Part shown: positions 1 through 11,216 of the stretch, piece after piece | Layout of the letters: every line of letters begins with the position of its first letter | Position numbering within the stretch: the stretch's first letter is position 1 | Assembly (NCBI GenBank): GCA_013115145.1 | Contig: JAAPAO010000005.1 | Coordinates: forward strand, 1-64,000 | DNA from: Perkinsus chesapeaki | Lineage: Eukaryota > Perkinsozoa > Perkinsida > Perkinsidae | Length of the DNA stretch: 64,000 bases | Reading direction: 5' to 3' | The notes under the pieces: model-generated | Database searches by the model: none | Told to the model about the DNA's origin: nothing | What the model saw: only the letters and a program-made list of their open reading frames with translations | Position numbers and translations under genes: made by a program

Positions 1-628
1 TTGAAACATCGGCAACATTGACAAGGGCCTTTAAGAGTAACACTGAAAGCTTCACGGCCAATTGACGGAGATTCATTTCGCACAAGTCCTCTACTATAAT
101 CGAGGCTCGTCGATGATGGCCCTCCGTCTTAACAGAAATCATAAATGATGATAGAACTTGCTCGAGACTGCTAACGTCATGATTCCCCGGGAACAGCCCG
201 AGTGAAACTTCGTTATCGAGTCCTAACCTGAGAACCATATGAATACCTAAGCTTGGTTAAGTTCTTGCTTACCGATAAGTTCTGTACGCTCGGCCCATGT
301 CGCCAACTCGGATAAAGTGATCCATATCTTCTATCCAATCGCTGGTAACCTCAGAGCTGCTGAGGACTGAGTGAAGTGGCCCGTTGATGGATGGCTGAAA
401 CGGAACGATGCTTCGGGCGCGCCACTCGGTAAGGCCTACCGCAGCAGTGGAGCAAAGGGAGTCCATGGCATTTAGCATGTCTTCCTGTAGAATGCCCATT
501 CGGTGATGAGGGCCAACGTGCGTGAGGCGTCTCGAAGACTCGCGAACGGTTCGAGATCTTTTCTGTAGCAAGCAGGCCACGAGTATGGTGCTCGCAGTGA
601 CGATCGAGAAGACCATCACCTCTCGCAC
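1..628 (-). CDS. Membrane protein with phosphodiesterase-like exon, cut by window edge
   Basis: The first exon runs from an ATG at 628 down to 273. It encodes a short N-terminus with one hydrophobic segment (about residues 5-20, MVFSIVTASTILVACLL) followed by a basic stretch. A 45-base GT-AG intron (228-272) joins it in frame to a second exon that stays open to base 1. The last visible residues, LLLKALVNVADVS, resemble the helix and metal-ligand motif of class I cyclic-nucleotide phosphodiesterases, which usually read LL..L.H.ADxSNP. The upstream HNxxHAxDV and HDxxHPG motifs of that family are not visible between the membrane segment and this exon, so the protein would be atypical or the match is chance. 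The 3' part lies outside the window. The gene looks real; the function is tentative. Confidence 0.45.
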
Positions 629-1317
629 GATATACCGGATAATGTGCTCGTGTATTGTGTCGATCAGCCACGGTGGGCTTTATAAAGAGTTAGCGGTTAG
701 GGTGGAAAACGTTTTTCGAGCAATCGATCTCCGCGAGCCCGCCAAGATTCTCGGGAGACGGCTGCTTATGCGCGAGCTCAGTACCGTACTAATAGTACTA
801 CTTATAATTCCAATGAGCGCTAGTTAGAAATAACTAGAAACATTTGATCTTATTCGATACGATTCTGATGGAGCCGCGCTCCCCAGACGCCTACAACTCG
901 TAGGAAAGGAAGTGCTGTTGGGTATCTACTGTAATAGTTGGAGACTTCAGTACCGAAATCAGGATGCTCGAAATTGCGGAAAACTTCACACGGGAAGATT
1001 TTGCCAGCTTCCCAGAATACTTCATCAGAACTGGATTGATCTCTTTTGCGCGCCGCGAATTGCGGCCCGCTTCTGGCGAATACCTCTCTAATATCACGAG
1101 TAATGCATTGACCCGGCAGATTAATAACTACTTCATCAAAATAGGTGCTTCAGAAGACACTGGTATTCGTTTGATGAGAGCGAGAATGTTCAATCTGACT
1201 TCAGGTGTGATAGGAATTTGTGACGCTTTTGCGTGCCCGGGTAGCTTGCTGCTATCGTTCAATTGGATTTTGGCGTTAAAGATAACTTCACAAACGCAAC
1301 ATATCAAATGCCAGCAA
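629..1317. other. Intergenic stretch, no supported gene
   Basis: Open frames exist on both strands (for example plus 964-1338, 124 codons), but none shows a recognisable domain or a convincing splice pattern. Part of it should be the promoter of the leftward gene that starts at 628 and the 3' flank of the leftward gene that ends at 1318. Confidence 0.4.
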
Positions 1318-2992
1318 TCACATCAAATCCAGCAATGATCGAATTTCACGTCGCGTTATGTTATCATCCCGGAGCTTGTTGAGCTTCTTCTGTTCGAGCT
1401 TCACTCGCGCCTCTTCCTGCTTCAACGCCTTCACCCTTTCGTCCTGAGTGATAGCAGCATCAAATACACCAGGTACATGCTCATCGAAGCATCGTCACAA
1501 TATCGAATTTTATGGCCTGTGCTATCTAAAACACAGTTCAATGAAAGCAGGTTATCGCAAATGTATACTGAACTCAAGATCGGGTCGCCGTCAATACTTC
1601 TATGCATCTCCTGTTAATTTTTGGAGACTATCCCCCGGCTCAGAGTTCGTATAATTCGTATGTATCGTCCTATTTGGAACTTTCAAGCATGCGATTGTCC
1701 ATATCCCCTCCACCAGATAGGCCCCGATAACGTCCAACTTACCCTCCGTCTCTTCTCTTCAGCTGCTCGCTGAATAAGCTGTTCAGTTCGGCGACGTGCA
1801 TCTTCCTTAATTTTGAGCGCTACTTCAGCTTCATGGTTACAACGTTTTCTGAGCAATTATAAATACTGTTGAGCTTAGTCAACTAAAACTAGGCGTTATC
1901 TTCACTCATTGAGCGAATCCTGATGAGGGGTTGTAATCGAACCTAGTAATACCCTCAAATTCTACCGGTAAATGCAAGAGTAACAGAGGAAGTAAATCTC
2001 CCATGTATGTTCATAGTTAATACGAATGTTATATGATTATTGTATATGATAGGCAAGGGATGCGCTTAAGTATGCAAGTTGATATGGAGTATGGTATTAA
2101 TATATATTAATTAGTATAGATTACAGTATACTATTAATATCTTCCATAGAACAGGCTTGTCGTGAGACGGCCATTAACAGCCTCGAAAGTTTATAAGAAA
2201 CTTGGTGATGCAGCCAAGTACCGAAAAATGGCGATTCGGGATGATATTACTGCTGCCCGACTCGGAACGGTAACTCACACAACGGTGAAGAGCGTCAGAG
2301 AAGTGGCTGTTGTCGTCGATGCTCCCCCCGTCTACTATCACTTCACCATATAAGGTAGGCTTTAAATCGAGGCGTTCCAAGGGAGATGAGGAGGCACGCT
2401 GGCGGTTATCCGAAGAAAATGCTTACTTCTCAATCTGTTCAATCTTAGCTCTCCGCTTCGCCTCCAACTTAGATCGCTTCGCCTGCTTCTCAAGTTGCTG
2501 AATTCTCAACTGGCTCTTGTCAACATTGCGTGTCACCCTCAACTGAGCATCGCGCCCCATGGGTTTTCAAACTGTCTTATGCCTACCGCTTCTTCCTCCT
2601 CTTCATCCGAACCAATAGACGCCGCGATCGCTGTCTCCTCGGACACAATCAGGACTAGTCCTTCAACCGGGTCCTTCACCAATGCCAGTCTTCCAAGTAG
2701 CCAATCGAACCTGATCCACTTCTGAACTTCCGCTCGGTTGCTGCCCGTCAGAAACTTCTACCCTTTCAAGATGACTGCCTAACACGGCTGCTACTGATAA
2801 TGGTTCGTCCTACCTCTTTTGAGAATCCGCTGGCTCACCATACAGATCATGTTCGTCCACAAAGAGGCGCTCGAACTCTTCATAAGAATATTCTACCCAA
2901 ATTTTCTTATCAGTTTCGACCACCGTCAACCCAATTCGAAACTTCTGCAAGTCGACCGCGGTTTCTGAGCTTTCATAGCAACTTCCTGTCAC
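1318..2992 (-). CDS. Coiled-coil protein, multi-exon (paralogue B)
   Basis: Exons deduced on the minus strand: about 2992-2812 (contains IWVEYSYEEFERLF), about 2740-2590 (IRFDWLLGRLALVKDPVEG followed by an acidic run), about 2510-2408, about 1858-1751 and about 1450-1318. The last three are rich in Lys, Glu, Gln and Arg, for example KQAKRSKLEAKRRAKIEQ and EEARVKLEQKKLNKL, which is typical coiled coil. Donors (gtaag) and acceptors (cag) sit where the frames break. The stop is TGA at 1318-1320. The two N-terminal exons match those of the neighbouring leftward gene at 4.2-6.3 kb, so the pair looks like a tandem duplication. I recognise no named domain, so the function is unknown. The start codon is uncertain, because an upstream exon may exist. 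Confidence 0.55.
1960..2160. other. AT-rich stretch inside gene B (probable intron)
   Basis: Strongly AT-rich sequence with short TATA/TTAAT palindromes between the exons ending near 2408 and beginning near 1858. There is no open frame. It resembles the AT-rich blocks at 3140-3220 and 6420-6530 in composition only; I see no long shared sequence. Confidence 0.4.
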
Positions 2993-4237
2993 ACCTTGAT
3001 CAGCATACCTCCATCTCCTATCGGAATTATCTCCCCCGTCTCTGTCCGGGCAGTATCATATGCGACCAGCGAGCATTCGCCATGGCCATCGAACGAGCGT
3101 GCGCCCTAAGATCACAAAGTATGAAACATAAACAACTCACAGTAAAATTGTAAAGCATTAATTAGTAGTAAATTTACTATATATCTTCATAGTATCTTTA
3201 TAAAGATAACACTCTCAGAATTAATTACAAGATTTCCTTCGAGTTGACTGATACGAAGATAATAGGCTCTCTGAATAGGCAGTTCGAAAGGTAGTGTAAA
3301 GGGTGACCGCCTGCGGTGTCACACTAGTCGAGTCGTCAAAGTGTCAAGCTACATTGACGGGGAGTCTGCTTGATTATCATCGAAACGATCGGCTTCGATT
3401 GAACGTTAACAAGAGCGGCATACAGTGTTGAACAATTTACAGTGATGTGAAAACGAAAAGATATTTTCTAGGTTACCTGCCAGATAGGCCACCCAAATGC
3501 ATCCTCTGCAGCTGCTGCTGAAGTATCGCTTGACAATCCACTCTCCGAAGACATACCAACACAGGACTATTCATCAGATACGATCGAGGCGGGGCCCGAC
3601 TCCAGTTCACTGAAGCGATTCACTCCGACTTCCGCGAAAACACTCTCCATCTATACTAGTAGGGAGGAGGGTCTTCCCTCCAAGACATCACAGGAGAACG
3701 CTTTCATGGGTTAGGAGATAGCTTATTGTCGCGAAAATCTTAACACGCTTAATACGACGCTTCTCGACGGAGACAATCTGATGCTGGTGACACAATTATT
3801 GATAAATCATCCCTACAGAGTGCCGCTCACTCTAACTCTTTTGAAACAATAATGTATGGCTACTGGAACTATGGTACTATCATCTGTCACCGAACGTTCA
3901 GATCCACATTAGCAGAACGGTTGCTGTCATGTCGAATCACTCCTCAAGCCGCTGTATGATCCTTATTTATTTCGTCCAGTTATTCGCCTCCCTACCCGCA
4001 GCCTTATCATCCGGAACCATGACACACACAACACCAACTTTATCAACAACACACGCTCACTGCACTGCAACATGATCCTCAGCAATAGGCATTCCCTCGT
4101 GGAGATCCGCTTTGGCCCTAAAACTGCCTTGCCCGCTAATGATACATTTTCCCTACTTATTCAGCAATCCTTTCTCCTTTATATATTCCGCGAACACCCT
4201 AACAGCACACATATCTCTTCGACTTCTGGTCCCACCG
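2993..4237. other. Probable 3' part of gene A and promoter of gene B; no exons resolved
   Basis: An AT-rich block at 3150-3220 lies just upstream of leftward gene B and could hold its promoter. No frame with family character or clean splice sites could be read from 3220 to 4237. The 3' terminus of leftward gene A is probably here but was not identified. Confidence 0.35.
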
Positions 4238-6310
4238 CTACCGCCGTCTTTCCTCGTTCATTCCGGAGATTGCCTCGACCTTTCGCTCCAGCAGAAGTTT
4301 ATTACGCATGCATTGAGTGTCCAAAGCTTGCTGCCTCTTCAAGTTCTGGGCTGCGGCGTGATCACGCAGACGTGCATCCCGCCTTCGCCAAGCCTGACGG
4401 ATAGGGCCTTCCAACTGTTGGTCCACTCCCAATGTGAAAGATCATTAGGAAAGTTATATAGCGATATTCGGAATGGTCCAAATATGAAGTGACTCAATAT
4501 TTTGTTAAATAAATATGTTATATTATTTCGGTGTAATGTTAAGCTGAAACTTAACATATTAAAACGGTGCGTAGGTGCATATCTCGAGCCGCGAGGTATG
4601 TCTATCGGTTCAAGCGGTAAATACGTTAGTATGATTGAGATTGTGTAATGTATCATTATAAACCAAATGGTAGGTATATTGTCAAATTGCTTACTGCTTC
4701 TCGCTTCGCATCTAGGTCTCTCATATGGTTTTCGTATTCTCGTCGTTCATCCTCATCACGCTTCATTCTATCAGCTGCTCTCTTCTTTATTCCTTCCTCT
4801 TTGCCCTTTTTCTCTTTATCCGACTTATTCTGTCGTTCAAAGAATGCCTGATTGCCAATCCATGATTTGAATCAGCTGCTGTAGTCCAGCGAGTTCCTGG
4901 CATTTTCTAGTTCTTAACGAGAGCTGTTGAGTTAATGAGGAGTTGGAAAGGTTTTGGTTAATGAGCTTCTTGTCTGTTTCAGGTGGCGATAGAGCAATAG
5001 GAGCGTGCCTTGAAACTTTCACAGATATCAAACTGACCACTATTAGCATGTTTCGAATTTAACGACAGACAGGGCGAGGCGCACACTCCATGGCACTCTC
5101 CATAGCAGTGTCGAACCGGCCCATTCAGAAACCCACCTAACTAGCTCCGCCGCATTTCCTTTCGGAGCTCCGGGTATTAAATCGATTCCCCTGAGGAGCT
5201 TGGTTATCCTCCGCCTTACATTAATAATATTCTTCTCATTAGCCTGCCTTCTAGCTCTCAAAACGGCTATGTTACCGTTCCGCTTCTCGTCTATCTCATT
5301 CTGTCGCGTCTCTCGTTTGATTACTTCATATCGGTCACTAAATGCAAGTAGGTGCCCAAGGCACTCCATAACGCTCCTCTACGACGCAATCGCTGTCCCC
5401 GCATTCCTAATCACACAAGAGGTCTACGGGAAAGTGCTGCACACGAACACAAGGGCGTTCCTGTCGTCGTAATCGAATGACGGCTCTTATGGCAAGCGCA
5501 TTTTGTAGCCATTGGAACATCACGGATGCTCGATAAGATCTTGCTCCTCGATCTCGAATTTATAAAAAACAGTAATGAGCATCAAGTCTATCTTTGTAAT
5601 TCTCTTAGCCGCCCGATAGATAACATAGAAACTTCCGAAACACTGTTACATCTCCAATCTCTCGGGAGCCTACCGCAACTGCTGCGCCCGTTTCTCATCC
5701 CGCTCTTCCTTAATCTGCCTCTCCCTCAATTTGGCAGCTTCCTCAGCTGCCCTCTTTTCCTCAGCGATCTGTCCAGCATCATTTTCGCCGTTTTTAATTC
5801 AGCTCACCTTGGCCAAAAATCGTTCTTTTCTCTCCTGGTCTCTTTGCTCTATCAACGCTGTTCGTTTTTTGTCCAGCTCGACCATAGATTCCCTCAATTT
5901 CGCTCTTCCTTGGTAGTTCAGCTTTCCTATAGGTATTTTGCTCTGAATCGCGCAGTGCTATCCAGTCACTCGTTCATACTTACCGCGCCCTCGCTAGATT
6001 TAACAAACCGTGGCCGTTCGCTCGTTTCGGCAGACTGCAAGGCCAATCGAAGCCCCCCGCTGCCGTCAGAGACCAAGTCAAGTCTTCTGAGCACCCAATG
6101 AAACCTGCCCGGCAGTTTGTGGTATCGAACTGGTTGCGTTGAGACCTCTCCTTCTTCTTGTTTGGGTTCATAAGCTCCGCGTTGAAACGGAAGAGCTGAT
6201 CGAATTCGCCGTAGGAGTACTCTACGCTGTAGAGGTCACTTGTGTCCACGGAAAAAAGAGAGAAACGTATTTTGCCGAAGTCTTGAGCTGATGAATCTGA
6301 GTTAAGCTGT
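4238..6310 (-). CDS. Coiled-coil protein, multi-exon (paralogue A)
   Basis: N-terminal exons at about 6310-6166 (YSVEYSYGEFDQLFRFNAEL) and 6125-5984 join across a 41-base intron to give RFHWVLRRLDLVSDGSGG. The second ends at a clear donor (acttac on the plus strand at 5978-5983). Further exons carry heptad-like charged sequence: about 5910-5820 and 5780-5672, joined by a 39-base intron (RESMVELDKKRTALIEQ, then AEEKRAAEEAAKLRERQ); 5369-5200 (RARRQANEKNIINVRRR); 4855-4687 (KKRAADRMKRDEDERRE); and 4432-4238. A further piece near 5150-5043 again resembles the RFHW module. Function is unknown; the long charged helices suggest a cytoskeletal or scaffold role. Both ends are provisional, and whether all exons belong to one transcript is inferred. 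Confidence 0.5.
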
Positions 6311-7282
6311 CGTGTTCAATTCGGAATTATTTTGCAATTTTTCCATCAAAAACGACTAATAACAGAGTTAATCCAGGATAAAGAAGTTATTACAAGATAT
6401 AATGATGAATAGCGCTGATTACTGTTAAGTTTAGGAGAATAAATATACATTATATATTATTATTAGTATATTGTTACTATTAATTATATATACATATAAT
6501 ATATTTAAGTATACAGTTAATAACTTACAATGAAGTAGTGTAAAATCTCTACTTGCAAAAATACGTCACAGAGGGCTCACTATCAAGGAGGCACTGAGAG
6601 CAGCGAAGGCCTGTGACGAGGCCTGTGCTTACCATCGACAGATTGCTGTTCAAGTTCTTTCGCCGTCGCCTCGCCTGAGTAGGTTTTTCCCGTATCAAAT
6701 ACACCACATATAAATTCGCCTTTTTTATAAATATCTTTTGTGGCCTAAGAAGAGTGCAAGATTCAAAACAGGTCGCGATCGTTGAACTATAAGCTATAGT
6801 GAAATTAAGATACCCGATTTTCGTTGTACATACGACTGTGCGCGTGCTATCTCTGTAGGGCTTATCAACCTTCAAGACATGCATTTTAAGTGTTTTGTTT
6901 AGTCTTTTTGATGCAGTATCATTAATCTTTATCAACTACTCTAGACTATACAGCTGCAATTAACGGTTATTTAGTGTCACACATCAATAATTCCGCTCCC
7001 TGTGCACTGCGTACGAAGCAGTTTCATCTTATTTACTGTGCGTCTGAGCTTGAAAGATACGTCCGATACGTACCATCCACATTAAATGACCCGTTGACAT
7101 CGAGGCTAAGATGGCATCAGATGTAGAAGTTCTTTTCAAGTCAGCAGCGGTCATGTCAAGGCAAGGCTCCTCAAGTAACCTGTTACGAATCTTGCGCGGC
7201 TCAACTGAGGAAATGCAAGTGTTCAAGATTCTCTTTGCATTCTCATCTACTTCCTTTGTGCTCCTCGAGTGTCATCTACAAT
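6311..7282. other. Intergenic region with AT-rich block
   Basis: Bases 6420-6530 are almost pure A/T with repeated TATATTA-type words, probably the promoter region of leftward gene A. A minus-strand frame at 6549-6935 (128 codons) and another at 7029-7226 are open but lack recognisable features or splice continuity. A plus-strand frame (7111-7356) overlaps the zinc-finger gene in another phase and is probably its 5' leader. Confidence 0.4.
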
Positions 7283-8133
7283 ATGTCTTCTCACAGCACT
7301 GTCGGTTCCCCCTCTACGTGCACCTCCGCTACCTCCAAGCACCGAGCTGTCCATAGGTAAATCTCCTCTGAAACTTTCCATATTTTCTCTTCAGATTTCG
7401 GTCAAGATTTTGCGTCTACAACGTCACTGGTAGCCAGGGTTGCCTCGACGGGGACTTCTGTCCCTTTGCTCACTCCCCCTACCAACTGGCCCGTCCCAAA
7501 TCCTACCTTTGCCCATCTCATCTCGGCTACTGCCGTGGTCTTGGTATCTGTCCCTTTGCACACAATGAGTCCGAACTAGAGAAATCACCGATGCCCGTCA
7601 TCAAGCGTATTTGCAAGTTTATATCTACCCCTCGTGGGTGCAACCTCGGCGCTGGCTGCCGCAACGCCCACAACGAACTCGAAATGAGCACTGGTATCCG
7701 TGTTGATGCGTCAAATCGCGTCGACCCAACCAACGACTACGTGTTCTCCATCTACCATCGCAATGGTCTTTCCTCACCTCGGAAGCAAAAGTCTCATCAC
7801 AAGTCCCGCAATAATGGCCTCTTAGCTACTCCTTTGGTGGTCCCCAGCCCCACTTCTTTTACCCTCGATCAGCAGCTCTTAAGTGTAACTACTCCGCAAG
7901 CCTGCCACACGCAAGGCCACTTCCTGAGCAAAAGTCTTTTGGAATCGGTTGCGGCTACGGCAATAGAGGACGACACCAGAGCCAGGTCGGCTGCTGTGCT
8001 CGATCTCTGCTCCTCCTTGGCTTGCTTGCTGCGCTGTACTATGGACCAGCCGGCTGGCATGCTTCCGGACATGTCTTTTTGTGGAGACGACTTTCAATTG
8101 TTGTCATCGACTATCCCGGAGGGTCTGCTCTAA
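7283..8133 (+). CDS. Triple CCCH zinc-finger protein
   Basis: Exon 1 (7283-7356) starts with an ATG followed by a Ser/Thr-rich leader. A 38-base GT-AG intron (7357-7394) joins in phase 2 to exon 2 (7395-8133), giving about 270 residues. Three zinc fingers follow one another: one ending CLDGDFCPFAH, one ending CRGLGICPFAH, and CKFISTPRGCNLGAGCRNAH. The last has textbook C-x8-C-x5-C-x3-H spacing; the first two keep the C-x5-C-x3-H half with slightly altered first spacing. Such proteins bind single-stranded RNA and act in mRNA processing or decay. After the fingers comes a basic stretch (SPRKQKSHHKSRNN) and a C-terminal helix-prone region without further motifs. The family call is solid; the RNA target is unknown. 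Confidence 0.8.
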
Positions 8134-8474
8134 TACATCATTTTCTTCATTATAGAAGTCATGTCTATATTTCTCAAGCGCTAATATATGAAAATTGGTT
8201 ATCGCCCTCAACTGGGTTTCTTTGGTATCCTGTATACTCAACTCTAGTCTCATCATCATCATTGTTTCGGTAGTATTTTTACTTGACACCACCACAGAGG
8301 TTTTCTGACAGTGAAGTCAGCTCGGCGATCAAGTTCTAAGCGTAATCCTATATGAAGTAAATCTCGGCAATAACCCAGGTAGATAACAGCAATTTTTGTG
8401 CTCACTTTGGCATGTTGTGTTCACCAGTTGGGAGGAGAGGCTCGCTTATCAACCTTTGAGGAATCTTCGCACGT
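8134..8474. other. Intergenic, nothing recognised
   Basis: This is the spacer between the zinc-finger gene and the RS-rich gene. It should contain the 3' untranslated region of the first and the promoter of the second. No conserved motif was seen. Confidence 0.4.
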
Positions 8475-11155
8475 ATGGGTCGATCTCGCTCTGAAAGCGA
8501 CAAAGGCGAGAAGGATCGTCGGCATAAACGAGATTCACGTAATGCAAACCCAGCTCATTCGAGGAGAGATCGGTATGAGCTCAGGGAAGGAGAAGAAGTC
8601 CCATAAGAAGCATCGAAAGCACCACCATCGCCACCAAAGCAGATCCGCCTCCGAGTCCTCTCCCTCGGAAGTGGACGAGAGCGTCTTTTATGATCAAGAT
8701 AAAGCAGTGACATTGATAAGGGATTGCATTATGCATGATCCTCGGTCGTCTGGTAAGCCTTGAAAAGGAAAGGACTTCCTATCGGTGAGGGTAGGTGAGC
8801 TGCAAGGCCTGTTCACGTCACTGCATGGCGGAGGGAAGATAAACATATCACAAGTACCGACAGAAGGTAGGCGGCATTTTAAACGGTAGTGTGGATAAGG
8901 CACACCCTACCGACGTAGCTTGTGCAACGTGCTAGTGCCCCATCGTCACCTGATGATTACGGGCCGATAAGACTCAAGTGATTGATGGGGCACCTCCCAC
9001 TGCATTTCCAAAGGGGGCTTTACGACGGTCGGAGGTGAAGGCTTTCCTGGTTCAGGCATATATGATATCAATTTCAATCCCCGCAAGAAGCTGAGGCATC
9101 TTCTTCGAGTCTTCAATCTCCGGGAAGGCACAGGAGGGGAGTGGTTTGCACCGTCAGAGTTGCCGTTCAATCTGAAGTACTGATAGCTGACGGAGTGATG
9201 GGCAACATTCCTGTTGCAGGCGGAACTTCAAGAAATGCGTTAAGGAAGCGGAAGCGTTGGCCGAAGAGAAACGGGAAGCACGCGAGCTGGAGAGCTTCGA
9301 GGATGCGCCCCGGGAACGAGAGGAGACCCTTAATGTTGCCGAGGTGGGTGGGGGAAAACCCGAAACCCGGAAGCCGGATTCTTAGGAGGAACCTCGCACG
9401 ACTGCTCAAGGGCCTCAGCTACCTTGGTCTCGTGAACGGCAAGAGATGCTGGCTCGGAGGGATGAGGATGACGCTGAGCTCGGCCCACTACCGGAGGGGG
9501 AGGAGCGTGCCCCTAGAAAGATACCGGGTAAGGCAGAATTCATTTAAAATGATGGATGATGATTCAGACCGGTTTCCGCGAAATTCATTTTTCATAAGCA
9601 GACTGCGCCAAGGACAGCGAACGTTACAGCTTTTATCACACGGGGCTGTTAGTAGAACGGCCGTCAATTTAAAGCTCGCATTTCATCTTCTGTCATCTGT
9701 CACCTTCATTTCTCTTTGCCGTAGGGAATACGGCTTTTCAGCCTGTTCCGCAGGAACGCCCAGATGAGCGGCGAATGACAGGTTTATGATGAGGGAAGAA
9801 TGTTATTAGCTAGCTGGTGAATCCTAATGTTCACTTGATTTCCTCCGTGAAAAATCTCTCTCCGTTTTCATGGAAAACGGTTTGAACAAGTTGTGAGCAA
9901 GTCTACTGCCCCTGTTATTGCAAATGGCCGTGTCCCTCCATCTATCGCTTCATAGGTCCCAGCGCCCCCCACAGCGACTCGGGAGGCGCGCGTGCATCGT
10001 GGATGACGGACTGCCCTGAAGGCATGAAGGATATCTGGGCCTCGAAAGAAGAGCTTAAAGAGAAGGCTGAGAGGGCGGCTAAGAGACGCAAATCGGATAG
10101 AGAAGTGGCTGCTGAAGAGGCGGCCAAAAAGGAGATGGAGAAGTACAGTCAGGAGTAGTAAGCTTCTCTGGGGATAATGAGTGGGCCAACTTCAGAAGGC
10201 CAGGGTTGAGTACTTCCTAGACTCTTATCGTAGCATTCTCTAAGGAAGGCCCTAATGGTGAGATTCCGCACAGTACACCGAATCGCCGGGAGTGGCGAAT
10301 TCTACCGTATCTAGGAACCGGTGTCTACTCTTTCGAAGAGTAACAATGACGGTATGAATAATTGAGTTTATCTCTCTCGGTGAGACCACAATCTTCTAGG
10401 GCTGGAGCAGGATCCTTTTTCGAGGCACCCTTCATCGGATACCGTGTATCAAACTTCTCCGCTCCCCGAAGTGTCCGCTCAGGTACGGTGGGAAGTCTCT
10501 GGTTGAGATATATTCTGAAGGTCATTACGATAAAAAGGAGCAGGTCACTCAGTTGAGGAAACTTCGTAAGTCTGACCAAACTCGGTGCCATCTCCATTTA
10601 GAGACTAACTAATCTATTTCACAGAGAAGCCCTATCACTGCGAATACTGTCTGGTACTTCCAGTAAGGAGCTACTTGGTCTTTTATTTGTTCATCGTCTG
10701 TCGTTGCTTGCCGTAGTCCCTCGCTGAAGCAGTACTGGGTAATTTCCCACCACGCCTCGGTGACATGTGGCTCCTCCTCGGAGCTTTCGCGTTCAGGTGC
10801 CGGCAAGGTTGACCTCTGGGGTAAGAACGCCTCAGCACAACGCAGAGAGGAAGCTTTGCGACAGAAGAGACTTTCCGGCGAAGGCGATGACAAGCGCTTC
10901 GACAGCGGACTGTTCAGTATGGCCCCGGTCAGAGCTTCGGAGTATCTATCCGTTTCAGATGCGGCAACAGCTGGAATGCCGGGCAGATCTGAAAGCACAG
11001 TGACCGCCAGCGGAAGGAAAATGTTCGACCCAACCACTGACCTCCAGCGCTCCAAGTTCGGCAGAGACAAAGATGACTTGGCCAGAATGGTTGAAGGCAA
11101 TAAGGCGATGAAGTCTAGATTCCACACCGGCGACTTTCACACTTCCTTTTCATAG
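8475..11155 (+). CDS. RS/KH-rich nuclear protein, GPALPP/DUF3752-like
   Basis: Eight exons chain in frame: 8475-8538, 8585-8752, 8795-8866, 8979-9176, 9220-9343, 9386-9527, 9725-9781, 9956 to about 10147, then a longer intron and a last exon about 10792-11155. The N-terminus is Arg/Ser/His/Lys rich (MGRSRSESDKGEKDRRHKR, KKHRKHHHRHQSRS), as in splicing-associated proteins. A middle part holds YDINFNPRKKLRHLLRVF and a GPLPEGEE motif. Then come SWMTDCPEGMKDIW and a Lys/Glu-rich helix. The C-terminus has FDPTTDLQRSKFGRDKDD and SRFHTGDF, close to the FDREKDL...SRF ending I associate with DUF3752 proteins. The exact donor of the last intron (10148 or 10158) is uncertain. The likely role is in pre-mRNA processing, inferred from composition. 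Confidence 0.6.
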
Positions 11156-11216
11156 TTACCGATATTGTCAAGTTTTTAGTGGTTGATAAGCGTGTTTGGA
11201 AATCTTGGAAATCAGA

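Noticed and set aside
5500-5520. GTAGCCATTGG, reminiscent of part of the dinoflagellate/Perkinsus spliced leader
   Set aside because: Only about nine bases agree and the rest of the leader and its donor site are absent. No spliced-leader gene or relict was found.
10609-11127. 172-codon antisense frame
   Set aside because: It is the shadow of the plus-strand last exon of the RS-rich gene, which has the family-like C-terminal motif and acidic/basic composition expected of a real protein.
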